A stretch of DNA of 64,000 nt from JACCQS01 sp963766765 (GCA_963766765.1 CAVYBR010000002.1:1-64000); one strand, 5' to 3'; positions 1 to 9,037 are shown, counted from the first letter of the stretch. Program-made: numbers and translations. Notes: a model not told the origin generated them from the letters alone.

Positions 1-110
1 CGGTGCTCCTAGGTCACCAGGGCGGCATCCCGATGTGGGGTGTCGCGTCAACCGAGACAGCGGCACCGCAAGGACACCCGCGGTGGACGCGTGAAGCGAG
101 AGGACGGCCA

Positions 111-1061
111 GTGGCTGTCGTCAGTATGAAGAACCTGCTCGACGCAGGCGTCCACTTCGGGCATCAGACCCGGCGCTGGAACCCGAAGATGAAGCGGTTC
201 ATCTTCACCGAGCGCAACGGCATCTACATCATCGATCTTCAGCAGACGCTGACCTACATCGATGATGCGTATGACTTCATCAAGCAGACCGTCGCCCATG
301 GCGGCACCGTGCTGTTCGTCGGCACGAAGAAGCAGGCGCAGGAAGCGATCGCCGAGCAGGCCAATCGCGTCGGCATGCCGTACGTGAACCAGCGTTGGCT
401 GGGCGGAATGCTCACCAACTTCCAGACCGTGCACGGCCGGCTGCAGCGGCTCAAGGAACTCGAGACGATGGAGCAGACGGGCGTGACCGCGACCCTGAGC
501 AAGAAGGAAGCCCTCGGCCTGTCCCGCGAGAAGGCCAAGCTCGAGCGCAGCCTCGGTGGCATCCGCGATATGGCCAAGACGCCCAGTGTCGTGTGGATCG
601 TGGACACCAAGAAGGAACACATCGCAGTCGGGGAGGCCCGCAAACTGGGCATCCCGGTCGTCGCCGTCCTCGACACCAACTGTGACCCCGACGAGGTCGA
701 CTACAAGATCCCCGGCAACGACGACGCGATCCGCAGCGCCGCGCTGCTGACCAGGGTCGTGGCTGATGCCGTCGCTGAGGGGCTGATGGCCCGCCAGGCC
801 GCGCAGACCGCAGCCAGCGAGGGCGCCGACACCGGTGACGCCGGCGAGATCGGCGCCAACGAGCCATTGGCCGAATGGGAGCGGGAGTTGCTCGAAGGCA
901 CCAAGGCCGACGATCAGCTGACCACCGCACCGTCGACGAACGGGGCAGCGCCGGCCGGGGCAGCGGCCGCCGCGTTGACCGAGGCGGCACCTGCCGCTGC
1001 CCCCGCTGCCGAGCCGGTGGCTGAGGCTGACGGCGACGAGCCGTCGAAGCCGAGCGCCTGA
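111..1061 (+). CDS. rpsB: 30S ribosomal protein S2
   Basis: This is S2 of the small ribosomal subunit. The N-terminus carries the family signature GVHFGHQTRRWNPKM followed by the conserved FIFTERNGIYIIDLQQT block. The frame is open from the window edge, but the GTG at 111 (protein begins VAVVSMKNLL) matches where actinobacterial S2 proteins begin and has a purine-rich stretch about 8 nt upstream. The product is 316 residues. The last ~90 residues (from about 230) are an Ala/Pro/Glu-rich tail that is longer than in most bacteria and probably disordered. It heads the usual rpsB-tsf-pyrH-frr cluster. Confidence 0.96.
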   Translation: MAVVSMKNLLDAGVHFGHQTRRWNPKMKRFIFTERNGIYIIDLQQTLTYIDDAYDFIKQTVAHGGTVLFVGTKKQAQEAIAEQANRVGMPYVNQRWLGGMLTNFQTVHGRLQRLKELETMEQTGVTATLSKKEALGLSREKAKLERSLGGIRDMAKTPSVVWIVDTKKEHIAVGEARKLGIPVVAVLDTNCDPDEVDYKIPGNDDAIRSAALLTRVVADAVAEGLMARQAAQTAASEGADTGDAGEIGANEPLAEWERELLEGTKADDQLTTAPSTNGAAPAGAAAAALTEAAPAAAPAAEPVAEADGDEPSKPSA

Positions 1062-1193
1062 CCCGCCTCGACGGCCGAACCTGTTCCACCTCAGCGGCCA
1101 CGTCCGGGACCGGGAGATCCGCCCCGCCGCGCGACCCGCTGACTTTCCGACTGACCAGCTCGTAGGAGCACCAGCTAGCTGAAGGACACTGAT

Positions 1194-2012
1194 ATGCCCA
1201 GCTTCACCGCTGCTGACGTCAAGCGGCTGCGCGACATGACCGGTTCCGGGATGATGGCCTGCAAGAACGCCCTCACCGAGGCCGACGGGGACTTCGACAA
1301 GGCTGTCGAACTGCTCCGGATCAAGGGAGCCAAGGACGTCGGCAAGCGCCTCGAGCGCGCCGCCGCCAACGGACTGGTCCTGATCAAGGACGCCGCGATG
1401 CTCGAACTCAACTGTGAGACCGACTTCGTGGCCAAGAACGCCGGCTTCCAGGAGCTGGCCGAGCGCCTGATCGATGTCGTCCTGGCCAGCAAACCGGCCG
1501 ACGTGCCAGCGCTGCTCGCGCTCGCCACGCCCGAGGGAAGCACCGTCGCCCAGACGCTGCAGGACGAGTCGGCAAAGATCGGCGAGAAGCTCGAGATCAC
1601 CCGATTCGTGGTTTTCGACGGTGCGACCGCCTCGTACCTGCACCGCAAGGCGACCGACCTGCCACCGGCAATCGGCGTCCTCGTCGAGTACGAGGGTGGC
1701 TCTGCGGAGACCGCCAAATCGGTGGCGATGCAGATCGCGGCGAGCCGCCCGAAGTTCCTGACGCGCGACGAGGTTCCGGCCGAGGTCGTCGAGTCGGAGA
1801 AACGCATTGCTGAGCAGACTGCCCGCGAGGAGGGCAAGCCGGAGCAGGCGATGTCCCGGATCATCGAGGGTCGAGTAGGCGCGTTCTTCAAAGACTTCGT
1901 CCTCCTGGAGCAGGCCTCGATCACGGACCCGAAGCGCGATGTCGCGGCGGTCCTCGCAGAGGCCGGCGCGGATGTCAAACGGTTTGCTCGCTTCGAGGTC
2001 GGACAGCCGTAA
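1194..2012 (+). CDS. tsf: Elongation factor Ts
   Basis: EF-Ts is the guanine-nucleotide exchange factor that recycles EF-Tu. The protein is 272 residues. The N-terminal UBA-like module shows LRDMTGSGMMACKNALTEA at about residues 11-29, and the core contains NCETDFVAKN, the conserved EF-Tu-contacting signature. ATG at 1194 is preceded by a GAAGGA Shine-Dalgarno. It lies 132 bp after rpsB and 14 bp before pyrH, consistent with co-transcription. Confidence 0.97.
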   Translation: MPSFTAADVKRLRDMTGSGMMACKNALTEADGDFDKAVELLRIKGAKDVGKRLERAAANGLVLIKDAAMLELNCETDFVAKNAGFQELAERLIDVVLASKPADVPALLALATPEGSTVAQTLQDESAKIGEKLEITRFVVFDGATASYLHRKATDLPPAIGVLVEYEGGSAETAKSVAMQIAASRPKFLTRDEVPAEVVESEKRIAEQTAREEGKPEQAMSRIIEGRVGAFFKDFVLLEQASITDPKRDVAAVLAEAGADVKRFARFEVGQP

Positions 2013-2026
2013 GGCAGGATCGACGT

Positions 2027-2749
2027 ATGTCGTCGCCGGGATATCGACGCGTCCTGCTGAAACTGTCTGGCGAAACGCTGGGCGGCGGCAAGGTAGGGAT
2101 CGATCCCGATGTCGTCGCGGGCATCGCCCATCAGGTGGCAGAGGTCGCCAAGAGTGGTGTTCAGGTCGCCATCGTCGTCGGCGGCGGAAACTTCTTCCGC
2201 GGCGCAGAGCTCTCACAGCACGGGATGGAACGCGCCCGCGCAGACTACATGGGCATGCTCGGCACAGTCATGAATTGCCTGGCGCTGCAAGACTTCTGCG
2301 AGAAGGCCGGCGTTGCGACGCGGGTGCAGACGGCCATCACGATGGGCCAGGTCGCCGAGCCCTACATCCCGCTCCGGGCGATCCGGCACATGGAGAAAGG
2401 CCGCATCGTGATCTTCGGTGCCGGCGCCGGCATGCCGTACTTCTCCACCGACACTGTGGCCGCCCAACGGGCGCTCGAGATCGGCTGTGAGGTACTGCTC
2501 TTGGCCAAGAACGGGGTCGACGGTGTGTACGACGCTGATCCGCAGAAGGTCCCGGGCGCCATCCGGTTCGACACGATCACTCATGCCGAAGTACTGGCTC
2601 GGGGGCTTGCGGTGGCGGACGCGGCCGCGATCAGTCTGTGTCAGGCCAACGGTCTCCCCATCGTGGTATTCAGTCTCGACGTCGACGGAAACATCGCCCG
2701 CGCGGTCGATGGTGAGAAGATCGGTACGCGGATCAGCACGCCTGGCTGA
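2027..2749 (+). CDS. pyrH: UMP kinase
   Basis: Bacterial UMP kinase of the amino-acid-kinase fold; it makes UDP from UMP and ATP in the cytoplasm. At 240 residues it has the normal family length. Visible motifs are KLSGETLGGG near the N-terminus, the glycine-rich GGGNFFRG loop at about residues 49-56, STDTVAAQRA at about 140, and LLLAKNGVDGVYDADP, typical of the nucleotide-binding half. It lies between tsf and frr in the standard actinobacterial order. Confidence 0.97.
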   Translation: MSSPGYRRVLLKLSGETLGGGKVGIDPDVVAGIAHQVAEVAKSGVQVAIVVGGGNFFRGAELSQHGMERARADYMGMLGTVMNCLALQDFCEKAGVATRVQTAITMGQVAEPYIPLRAIRHMEKGRIVIFGAGAGMPYFSTDTVAAQRALEIGCEVLLLAKNGVDGVYDADPQKVPGAIRFDTITHAEVLARGLAVADAAAISLCQANGLPIVVFSLDVDGNIARAVDGEKIGTRISTPG

Positions 2750-2813
2750 CGAACTCGATCGGGGCCGCTAGAACCAGCGTGATCAGGCCAGACGGCCGAG
2801 GACGGAGGAACGC

Positions 2814-3371
2814 GTGATCGACGACACACTCCTCGATGCCGAGGATCGGATGGACAAAGCGGTCTCGGTATTGCGGGAGGATCTGGGCACACTGCGGACT
2901 GGCCGCGCGACGCCCTCCATGTTCAACAAGATCATGATCGACTACTACGGGGCGCAGACACCGGTCCCACAGATGGCCTCGATCAACATTCCGGAAGCCC
3001 GAATGGCGATCATCAAGCCCTACGACATCAGTCAGTTGCCGGCGATCGAAAAAGCGATCCGGGACAGCGACCTGGGCGTCAATCCCGGCGGCGACGGCAC
3101 GATGTTGCGCATCGTCTTTCCGCAGCTGACCGAGGAGCGCCGCCGCGATCTCGGCAAGGTCGCCCGGACCAAGGGTGAGGACGGCAAGGTGGCCGTACGC
3201 AACATCCGGCGCCGCGCCAAGGAAGAGCTCGAGCGCTTACAGAAGGATGGCGAGGTCGGCGAGGACGACGTCCGGCGGGCGGAGAAGGAACTCGACGACA
3301 TCACCGCCGCGCATGTCGGGAAGATCGATGAGGCAGTGAAGACCAAGGAAGCCGAGCTTCTCGAGGTCTGA
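2814..3371 (+). CDS. frr: Ribosome recycling factor
   Basis: RRF splits post-termination ribosomes together with EF-G. The 185-residue product is the usual length. Family blocks are present: LRTGRATPSMFNKI at about residues 27-40, MASINIPEARMAIIKPYD in the middle, and the C-terminal long helical arm with RNIRRRAKEELERL. The GTG start at 2814 follows a GGAGGAAC Shine-Dalgarno. The gene ends 3 bp before the cdsA start codon. Confidence 0.97.
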   Translation: MIDDTLLDAEDRMDKAVSVLREDLGTLRTGRATPSMFNKIMIDYYGAQTPVPQMASINIPEARMAIIKPYDISQLPAIEKAIRDSDLGVNPGGDGTMLRIVFPQLTEERRRDLGKVARTKGEDGKVAVRNIRRRAKEELERLQKDGEVGEDDVRRAEKELDDITAAHVGKIDEAVKTKEAELLEV

Positions 3372-3374
3372 TCG

Positions 3375-4607
3375 GTGCCTGTGGAGAGGCCCAAGAACCG
3401 GCTTGGCCCACCGACGACACCGTCCGATCCCGGATCGGAGGGGGGCCCGTCCCGCCCTGCCCGGGGACCGAATGTGGCCGCCCCGGTGGCGACCGCCGCT
3501 CCGGTCGTGGCGGCTGATCCGGTGGCGACCGCCGCTCCGGTCGTGGCAGCTGATCCCGTGCTGACTGCCGATCCGGTGGCGACTGCCGCTCCGGTCGCTC
3601 CGGTACACCCGCCGTCGATTCACAACCGCCGGGCCATGGCGAGCCCTCCCCCCGACTCGTTCGATCCGCCTCTCGAGTCGGCTCTGAACGGCCCGGATGA
3701 ACCACCGGCCCCGGCCGGTGACGCGTTCGCAGCGGACCAAGCACGTTCCGTCGACACGCTGACACCGACTACCGAGCAGCCACCCGGTCCCAGCCGGGCA
3801 GGACGCGATCTGCCCGTTGCCATAGCGGTCGGCGTGGGCCTCGGAATCGCGGTCGTGCTGTCGCTGGTCATCTACCGACCGGCGTTCCTGGGCATCGTGC
3901 TGGCAGCGGTTCTGATCAGCGTGTGGGAAATCGGCCGTGCGCTGAACTCTGTTCGGGTTCGCCCGCCGCTACTGCCACTCATGCTCGGCGCCAGCGCCAT
4001 GATCGTGGTGACCTGGCTCAGCGGGCCCGGGGGACTGGCAGTGACGACCATGCTCACGGTGCTGGCCGCCATCGTGTGGCGCCTCTCTGACGGGCCGGTC
4101 GGATATTTCCGCGATGCGTCCACGGCCGCGCTGATCACGGTCTACGTTCCACTGCTTGCCTGCTTTGCCGTCCTGCTGCTGCGGCCCGACGACGGGGTGA
4201 CTCGGATCGTCGTGTTCATCCTCACGGTGGTGTGCAGCGACGTCGGTGGATACGCGGCCGGCGTCCTGTTCGGCAAGCACCCCATGTCACCGACGGTCAG
4301 CCCCAAGAAGTCCTGGGAGGGCTTGGGCGGATCCGTGCTTGCTTGCATGATCGCCGGTCTGCTGCTGGTGGGAATCGCCTTGGACGGAGCGTGGTGGCAC
4401 GGGATCGTCTACGGCGCTGCGATCGCGGTCACGGCCACCATCGGGGATCTCGGCGAGTCGATCATCAAGCGTGACCTGGGCATCAAGGACATGGGCAACC
4501 TCCTGCCCGGTCACGGTGGCCTGATGGACCGGATGGACTCGTTGCTTCCCTCGGCCGCGGTCGCCTACCTCCTGCTGACGGCCTTCGTCCCCCCGGTACT
4601 CACGTGA
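3375..4607 (+). CDS. cdsA: Phosphatidate cytidylyltransferase (CDP-diacylglycerol synthase)
   Basis: Membrane enzyme making CDP-diacylglycerol from phosphatidic acid and CTP, upstream of the PgsA step encoded later in the window. The C-terminus contains the family signature, with SIIKRDLGIKDMGN followed by LPGHGGLMDRMD. About eight hydrophobic segments lie between residues 150 and 410. The first ~145 residues are a soluble Pro/Ala-rich region built partly from a PVATAAPVVAAD repeat. The start at GTG 3375 is assumed from the tight spacing to frr. An internal ATG at 3636 would remove the repeat and leave a protein nearer the usual length, so translation of the N-terminal extension is uncertain. 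Confidence 0.93.
   Translation: MPVERPKNRLGPPTTPSDPGSEGGPSRPARGPNVAAPVATAAPVVAADPVATAAPVVAADPVLTADPVATAAPVAPVHPPSIHNRRAMASPPPDSFDPPLESALNGPDEPPAPAGDAFAADQARSVDTLTPTTEQPPGPSRAGRDLPVAIAVGVGLGIAVVLSLVIYRPAFLGIVLAAVLISVWEIGRALNSVRVRPPLLPLMLGASAMIVVTWLSGPGGLAVTTMLTVLAAIVWRLSDGPVGYFRDASTAALITVYVPLLACFAVLLLRPDDGVTRIVVFILTVVCSDVGGYAAGVLFGKHPMSPTVSPKKSWEGLGGSVLACMIAGLLLVGIALDGAWWHGIVYGAAIAVTATIGDLGESIIKRDLGIKDMGNLLPGHGGLMDRMDSLLPSAAVAYLLLTAFVPPVLT
3483..3599 (+). repeat. 36-bp tandem repeat inside the 5' part of cdsA
   Basis: Two nearly identical 36-bp units (3483-3518 and 3519-3554), a half unit (3555-3572) and a further partial unit (3573-3599) encode PVATAAPVVAAD, then PVLTAD, then PVATAAPVA. The reading frame is kept because 36 and 18 are multiples of three. 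This looks like slippage or recombination in a disordered linker. Confidence 0.85.
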
Positions 4608-4666
4608 CCGGCGATCGGCCGCCGCGCGCAGCCATGCCCCCGGCTTGGCCGGGGTGAGCGAGGAAC

Positions 4667-5347
4667 GTGGTGTGGCCGGCATGCGTCCAAGCCGACGTGA
4701 CCGGCCCACAGCAATGGACCCACGAGCAGCAGTGGACCCAACAGCAATGGACCCAACAGCCGTGGGCCCAACAGCCGTGGACCCAGCAGCCGCCGGCGGT
4801 GCTGACCCAGGTGCCGCAGGACGAGCCCTATGTCGTTCGCCCGAACGGCTACGGATACGCGAAGCTGTTCTGCTCCCTGCTCGCTGCACTCCTGATCAGC
4901 CCGGTGGTTGTCTGGGTCGTGCTGAACCTGATCCTCGGGCCGCCCTGGTCGGGCATGTCCTTGATCCTGTGGATCTCGGTGCTCTTCAACGCTGGAATCG
5001 TCGGATTCGTGTGGTGGGTGGCAAGCGGCGGCGGCCCCCGTCTAGCGGTGGGGCCGCACGGGTTGTGGCTGCGCTCGGTCAACTGGCCGGTTCAGGCCAT
5101 CAACCTGGCCTGGCCGGACATCCAGGCAGTGTGGCTGTCGCCTCGATCGGGACTCTGCGTCCAGCCGCGCGACCCTGACCTGATCGCTCGGTTGGGGCAA
5201 CGGGCGATCCGGGAGGCTCGATCCCAATCCGGGCGCCACGGTTGCCCCCTTGTCGTCCCGCTTGGCCGACACAGCGACCGTCCCATTCCAGAGGTGCTGG
5301 CTGCCGTCACGCATTGGGCAGCCGGTCGAACGCAGGTCATCGGCTAG
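4667..5347 (+). CDS. Small membrane protein with N-terminal WTQQ repeats, unknown function
   Basis: I do not recognise a family. From GTG 4667 the product is 226 residues; GTG 4697 is an equally plausible start. A Gln/Trp/Pro-rich repeat (4709-4792) is followed by two hydrophobic segments, roughly FCSLLAALLISPVVVWVVLN and ILWISVLFNAGIVGFVWWVA, then a soluble C-terminal domain of about 110 residues. The C-terminal part (GPHGLWLRSVNWPVQAINLA, then WPDIQAVWL) resembles the PH-like domains that follow two membrane segments in many small actinobacterial proteins; that link is inference. It is co-directional with cdsA, 59 bp downstream, and convergent with the next gene. Confidence 0.7.
   Translation: MVWPACVQADVTGPQQWTHEQQWTQQQWTQQPWAQQPWTQQPPAVLTQVPQDEPYVVRPNGYGYAKLFCSLLAALLISPVVVWVVLNLILGPPWSGMSLILWISVLFNAGIVGFVWWVASGGGPRLAVGPHGLWLRSVNWPVQAINLAWPDIQAVWLSPRSGLCVQPRDPDLIARLGQRAIREARSQSGRHGCPLVVPLGRHSDRPIPEVLAAVTHWAAGRTQVIG
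4709..4792 (+). repeat. Short degenerate coding repeat (WTQQ/PWAQQ units)
   Basis: 28 codons in which Trp recurs every 5-6 residues followed by Thr/Ala-Gln-Gln. At the DNA level the units share TGGACCCAACAGC with small changes, so the array probably arose by slippage. It lies in the cytoplasmic N-terminal tail of the membrane protein. Confidence 0.8.
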
Positions 5348-5376
5348 CCCGCCCCCAGCACTGATGGCGCGTCGCC

Positions 5377-6009
5377 TCACGGACCGGCGTGCTGGCGGAT
5401 CCAGGTGTGCATCGCGATCCCGGAGGCGACTCCGGCATTGATCGAGCGGGTTGATCCGTATTGCGCGATCGAGCAGACGAGCGAGGCCGATGATCGGGCA
5501 AGGTCACTGAGCCCGCCGCCTTCTTGGCCGAAGAGCAGCACGCACTCGCGCGGCAACTCGGTCGTTTCCAACGGGACGGCGCCGGGCAAGTTGTCGATCG
5601 CGACGACGAGCAGCCCAGCCCGCTGCGCCCAATTGCCGAGCGCGGCAGCGTCCGCGTGATGACGGATGTGCTGATAGCGATCAGTCACCATCGCTCCGCG
5701 CCGGTTCCAGCGTCGTCGCCCAACGATGTGCACCTCGGCGGCAAGGAACGCGTTCGCGGTACGAACGACGGTTCCGATGTTGAGGTCATGCGCGAAGTTC
5801 TCGATGGCGACGTGGAACGGATGCCGGCGCTCATCGAGGTCGGCCACGATGGCCTGCATCGTCCAGTAGCGGTAGCGATCCACGACGTTGCGCCGGTCAC
5901 CATCCCGGAGTAGTTCGGGATCCAACCGGGGATCGTCGGGAACAGGGCCAATCCACGGCCCGACACCCACCGCCGCGGCGGTGGCCGGGTCCGGCTGGTC
6001 GATGGCCAC
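5377..6009 (-). CDS. SpoU/TrmH-family RNA 2'-O-methyltransferase
   Basis: A SPOUT-class methyltransferase, probably acting on rRNA or tRNA ribose. The three family motifs are present: NIGTVVRTANAFL (substrate/AdoMet Asn-Arg motif), LLFGQEGGGLS, and SIAQYGSTRSINAGVAS at the C-terminus, which forms the AdoMet-binding knot. The GTG start at 6009 gives 210 residues and begins where related proteins do. The frame is open up to an ATG at 6096, but that would overlap the divergent rlmN start. The exact target cannot be told from sequence. Confidence 0.88.
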   Translation of the reverse strand: MAIDQPDPATAAAVGVGPWIGPVPDDPRLDPELLRDGDRRNVVDRYRYWTMQAIVADLDERRHPFHVAIENFAHDLNIGTVVRTANAFLAAEVHIVGRRRWNRRGAMVTDRYQHIRHHADAAALGNWAQRAGLLVVAIDNLPGAVPLETTELPRECVLLFGQEGGGLSDLARSSASLVCSIAQYGSTRSINAGVASGIAMHTWIRQHAGP

Positions 6010-6094
6010 GTCTGACGGTATCCGGGTGCGGGGCGGTCGTGGTCGAGCGAGGGCTTGCTCGGGCAGATCCCGGGTATGCGACCCGCGTGGGACC

Positions 6095-7250
6095 ATGGAT
6101 CACAACATGACTGCGACGTCGCTGCCACTGCCGCTGGTCTGGACCCCACCGCGTGGCGCCAAACCCCCTCGCCACCTCGCCGATCTCTCGGTCGAGGGCG
6201 CTCGGGCGGCAATGATCGAGGCCGGCCACCCCGGCTATCGAGCCGACCAGCTGGCCCGGCACTACTTCGACGCGCCCGCCGACGCCGAGTTGACGGCCGT
6301 GCCACGCGCCGACCGCGAGTCCCTGCGGGCGCAGTTCCTCCCGTCGCTGCTCGAGCCGATCAACCAGCGCGTCGCGGACGCGGGCCGTACGCGCAAGACG
6401 CTGTGGAAAGCCTTCGACGGGACGCTGATCGAGAGCGTCCTGATGCGCTACCCGGATCGGGCCACGCTCTGTGTGTCGAGCCAGGCGGGCTGCGGCATGG
6501 CCTGTCCGTTCTGCGCCACCGGTCAGGGCGGATTGACCCGCAACCTCTCGGCCGGCGAAATCGTGGACCAGGTGGTCTGGGGCGCGCGAGCCATGCGCGC
6601 GGGGGAGCTTCCCGGCGGGACTGGACGGTTGTCCAACGTCGTCTTCATGGGTATGGGCGAGCCCCTGGCCAACTACAACAGGGTACTGACCGCCATCCGC
6701 CGGATGCTTGCAGCCGCGCCGCACGGTCTCGGGATGTCCGCTCGCGGACATCACCGTGTCGACCGTCGGGCTCGTGCCCGCGATCAACCGCCTCAGCCAG
6801 GAGGGGCTCGCCTTGCGACTGGCAGTGAGCCTGCACGCTCCGGACGACGAGCTGCGCGACACCCTCGTTCCGGTGAACACGCGCTGGCCCGTACGCGAGG
6901 TCCTCGACGCGGCCTGGCACTACGCCGACGTCACCGGCCGCCGGGTGTCCATCGAGTACGCGCTGATCAGGGACATCAACGACTCGGTGGATCGCGCGGA
7001 TCAGCTCGGCCGGCTCCTTGCGGGTCGGTCGACCCACGTCAATGTCATCCCGCTCAACCCGACGCCGGGGAGCCAGTGGGATGCCAGCTCGCCGGAGGCC
7101 CAAGAGCGGTTCGTCGCAGCCGTACAGTCGCACGGAGTGGCAATCACGGTGCGCGACACCAGGGGTCGCGAAATCGACGGTGCCTGCGGTCAACTGGCCG
7201 CCTCTGCCGGTGCAGGCACGGCGACCCCACGCGCGGCGCCGACGAGATGA
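6095..7250 (+). pseudogene. rlmN: rlmN, 23S rRNA/tRNA (adenine-C2)-methyltransferase, frameshifted
   Basis: A radical-SAM enzyme that methylates C2 of A2503 in 23S rRNA and A37 in some tRNAs. The first part (6095 or ATG 6107 onward) carries the cluster motif CGMACPFCATGQGG and continues to about 6745. The rest (DITVSTVGLVPAINRLS to the end at 7250) is one frame over. Deleting one G of the pair at 6746-6747 restores a continuous protein (MSARDITVSTVGL), so there is one extra base. As written the gene cannot make full-length RlmN; this may be a real mutation or a sequence error. The end overlaps the next start by ATGA. Confidence 0.9.
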
Positions 7251-7963
7251 CCGATCGACCCGCCGCCGACGCCGAAGCGCACGCGCACAGCCATACCGAC
7301 GTCTCCGGTGGTTGGCTGCGAGCCGCTGTCTTCGGTGCGATGGACGGCCTGGTGACCAACACCGCCCTCGTGGCCGGGCTCGGCGCGGCCGCGTCCAGCG
7401 GCACGGTGATCCTGGGTGGGGTCGCCGGGCTCACGGCCGGCGCCATCTCGATGGCCCTGGGGGAGTGGACCTCGGTCTCGACGCAGAACGAGCAGCTCGA
7501 CTTCGAGGTGGACAAGGAGCGCCGGGAGCTCCTCGTCCACCCGGCCGAGGAGCGCTCCGAGCTGGTCAACATGTGGGTCGCCCGAGGACTGGACCCCGAA
7601 CTCGCAGTCCAGGTCGCCGACCAGTTGTCGCGCGACCCTGAACAGGAACTGCGTGAACATGCTCGAGCCGAACTCGGGTTGGATCCCGACGAGAAGCCCT
7701 CGCCCTGGACGGCGGGCATCTCATCGTTCACGTGCTTCGCGCTCGGCGCGCTGATCCCTCTGCTGCCCTATCTGCTGGGCTCCAGCGACGTGTGGCTCGC
7801 GGTCACGGTTGGCGGCATCGGGCTGTTCATCGCTGGCGCGCTCTTTGCCCGGTTCACGGCTCGCCCGTGGTGGTCCAGCGGCCTTCGCCAGTTGATCATG
7901 GGCTTGGTGGCTGCCGGTCTGACGTACGTGATCGGCTACTGGGTCGGCGGCCCACTGGTGTGA
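7247..7963 (+). CDS. VIT1/CCC1-family membrane protein (putative iron/manganese transporter)
   Basis: A 238-residue protein of the vacuolar-iron-transporter-like family. It starts with a His-rich tail (HAHSHTD) and then GWLRAAVFGAMDGLVTNTALVAGL, typical of the first membrane helix (split here: GWLRAAVFGAMDG / LVTNTALVAGL). A cytoplasmic helical insert rich in Glu (QNEQLDFEVDKERREL onward) follows, as in VIT proteins where it binds metal. Three further hydrophobic segments end the protein. It overlaps rlmN by ATGA and the following gene by GTGA, so the three genes are probably translated together. Metal specificity is inference. Confidence 0.87.
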   Translation: MTDRPAADAEAHAHSHTDVSGGWLRAAVFGAMDGLVTNTALVAGLGAAASSGTVILGGVAGLTAGAISMALGEWTSVSTQNEQLDFEVDKERRELLVHPAEERSELVNMWVARGLDPELAVQVADQLSRDPEQELREHARAELGLDPDEKPSPWTAGISSFTCFALGALIPLLPYLLGSSDVWLAVTVGGIGLFIAGALFARFTARPWWSSGLRQLIMGLVAAGLTYVIGYWVGGPLV

Positions 7964-8646
7964 CCGAACAGAGGCGAGGCCAGCCACCAGCAGACCTGTT
8001 CACCCCGCTGTCCGAGCAGCTGGCCAACGTCGTTCGCTGGAACGAAGAGCGCGACTGGGGGCTGAATGCCGACGAGCTCGATGTCATAGATCTCACGCCT
8101 CGTACGTACGCCGACCCGCTGGTCGTCGACGTCATCGCGGTCTACCTCGACGACCTGCCCGAACAGGACGGCCGAGGACCGCTGGACGGGGTTCGCCGGA
8201 CCTTCCATGAGCTGTGGGAAGTTGCCGCCGAGCAGCAGCCCGCGACGTGGTTCTGGGACTGGGTGCGGGACCGCTACAACCCGCGGCCCAAGCCGGTGCG
8301 GCTGTTGCCGGGCATCATCCACTGGCCGGGGGTACGACGGATGACCGTCGATCTCGGAGCGCACTGGGAACCGGGACAACACCTTCGGCCGAGCAACATC
8401 CGCGGTCCTGATTCAGCGCACGCCGAGATCCTGGCCGCTGCGGCGCATTTCCCGAAGTGGGCCCGTGCCATGGACGGAACGAGCGTCCCCTACATCTGGT
8501 TTTCGGGCTACCAGGTGACCCATCCCGAGGAGTCCACACATCTGCGGCTGCCGGGTCTCGCGTGGGTTGAGTACCGGTCCACGCTCAGTTTGACCGTGGA
8601 TCGAGTCGACCGGTCACACACTGGCTGGGCATCCCCGGTCGTCTAG
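7960..8646 (+). CDS. Conserved-looking hypothetical protein
   Basis: I do not recognise this gene. The GTG at 7960 overlaps the VIT gene by 4 bp (GTGA) and gives 228 residues. The protein is soluble, Trp-rich and acidic in the first half (WDWVRDRYNPRPKPVRLL), with no signal peptide or membrane segment. Codon usage matches its neighbours, and the coupling to the gene upstream supports real translation. It converges on the DUF2631 gene. Confidence 0.75.
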   Translation: MTEQRRGQPPADLFTPLSEQLANVVRWNEERDWGLNADELDVIDLTPRTYADPLVVDVIAVYLDDLPEQDGRGPLDGVRRTFHELWEVAAEQQPATWFWDWVRDRYNPRPKPVRLLPGIIHWPGVRRMTVDLGAHWEPGQHLRPSNIRGPDSAHAEILAAAAHFPKWARAMDGTSVPYIWFSGYQVTHPEESTHLRLPGLAWVEYRSTLSLTVDRVDRSHTGWASPVV

Positions 8647-8721
8647 AGCGGCACCCGAGTTTCGGTTGCGCAGCCCCGCAGGGAGCGAACCCCCAGTTCT
8701 GGCCGGGACATGGCCGTCGGG

Positions 8722-9003
8722 TCAGTTGCGCCAAGCGTTACGTCTGCGCACTGCATCGTGAATCAAGAGGGCGACGATGAATCCGGCGGTACCGAGCACC
8801 CAGAGATTCTCGACGTCTCCGGTGTGGTTTCCGAACAACACCATGAGAATCAACGAGACGACCGCGAGCCAACCGAGGACCCGCGGGAGGACTTTGAACT
8901 CCTGGTGCCAGCCCCAGTCCTCGGGCCGTTCATGCGGGACCAGCACATAGCCATCGAATGAGGTCGGCGCCGGGTTGTGTCCCGGCTCTGCGCTGGCGCT
9001 CAC
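8722..9003 (-). CDS. DUF2631 domain membrane protein
   Basis: A 93-residue actinobacterial protein of unknown function. The N-terminal half is soluble with HERPEDWGWHQEF, a conserved family block. Two hydrophobic segments follow (about 43-60 and 67-84), and the C-terminus is basic (RRRNAWRN). The GTG start is at 9003. In M. tuberculosis and relatives a DUF2631 gene also lies next to dxr, which supports the call. Confidence 0.88.
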   Translation of the reverse strand: MSASAEPGHNPAPTSFDGYVLVPHERPEDWGWHQEFKVLPRVLGWLAVVSLILMVLFGNHTGDVENLWVLGTAGFIVALLIHDAVRRRNAWRN

Positions 9004-9037
9004 GTGGATCCTTTCGACCGCTTCCTGGTGGGCGACA

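Noticed and set aside
48..2216. Very long open frame (722 codons) on the minus strand opposite rpsB-tsf
   Set aside because: Antisense shadow caused by high-GC codon bias; its translation is Arg/Gly-rich with no domain and both plus-strand genes are certain.
3237..3765. Minus-strand frames over the cdsA repeat encoding Arg/His/Pro repeats
   Set aside because: They only mirror the 36-bp plus-strand repeat and have no start signal.
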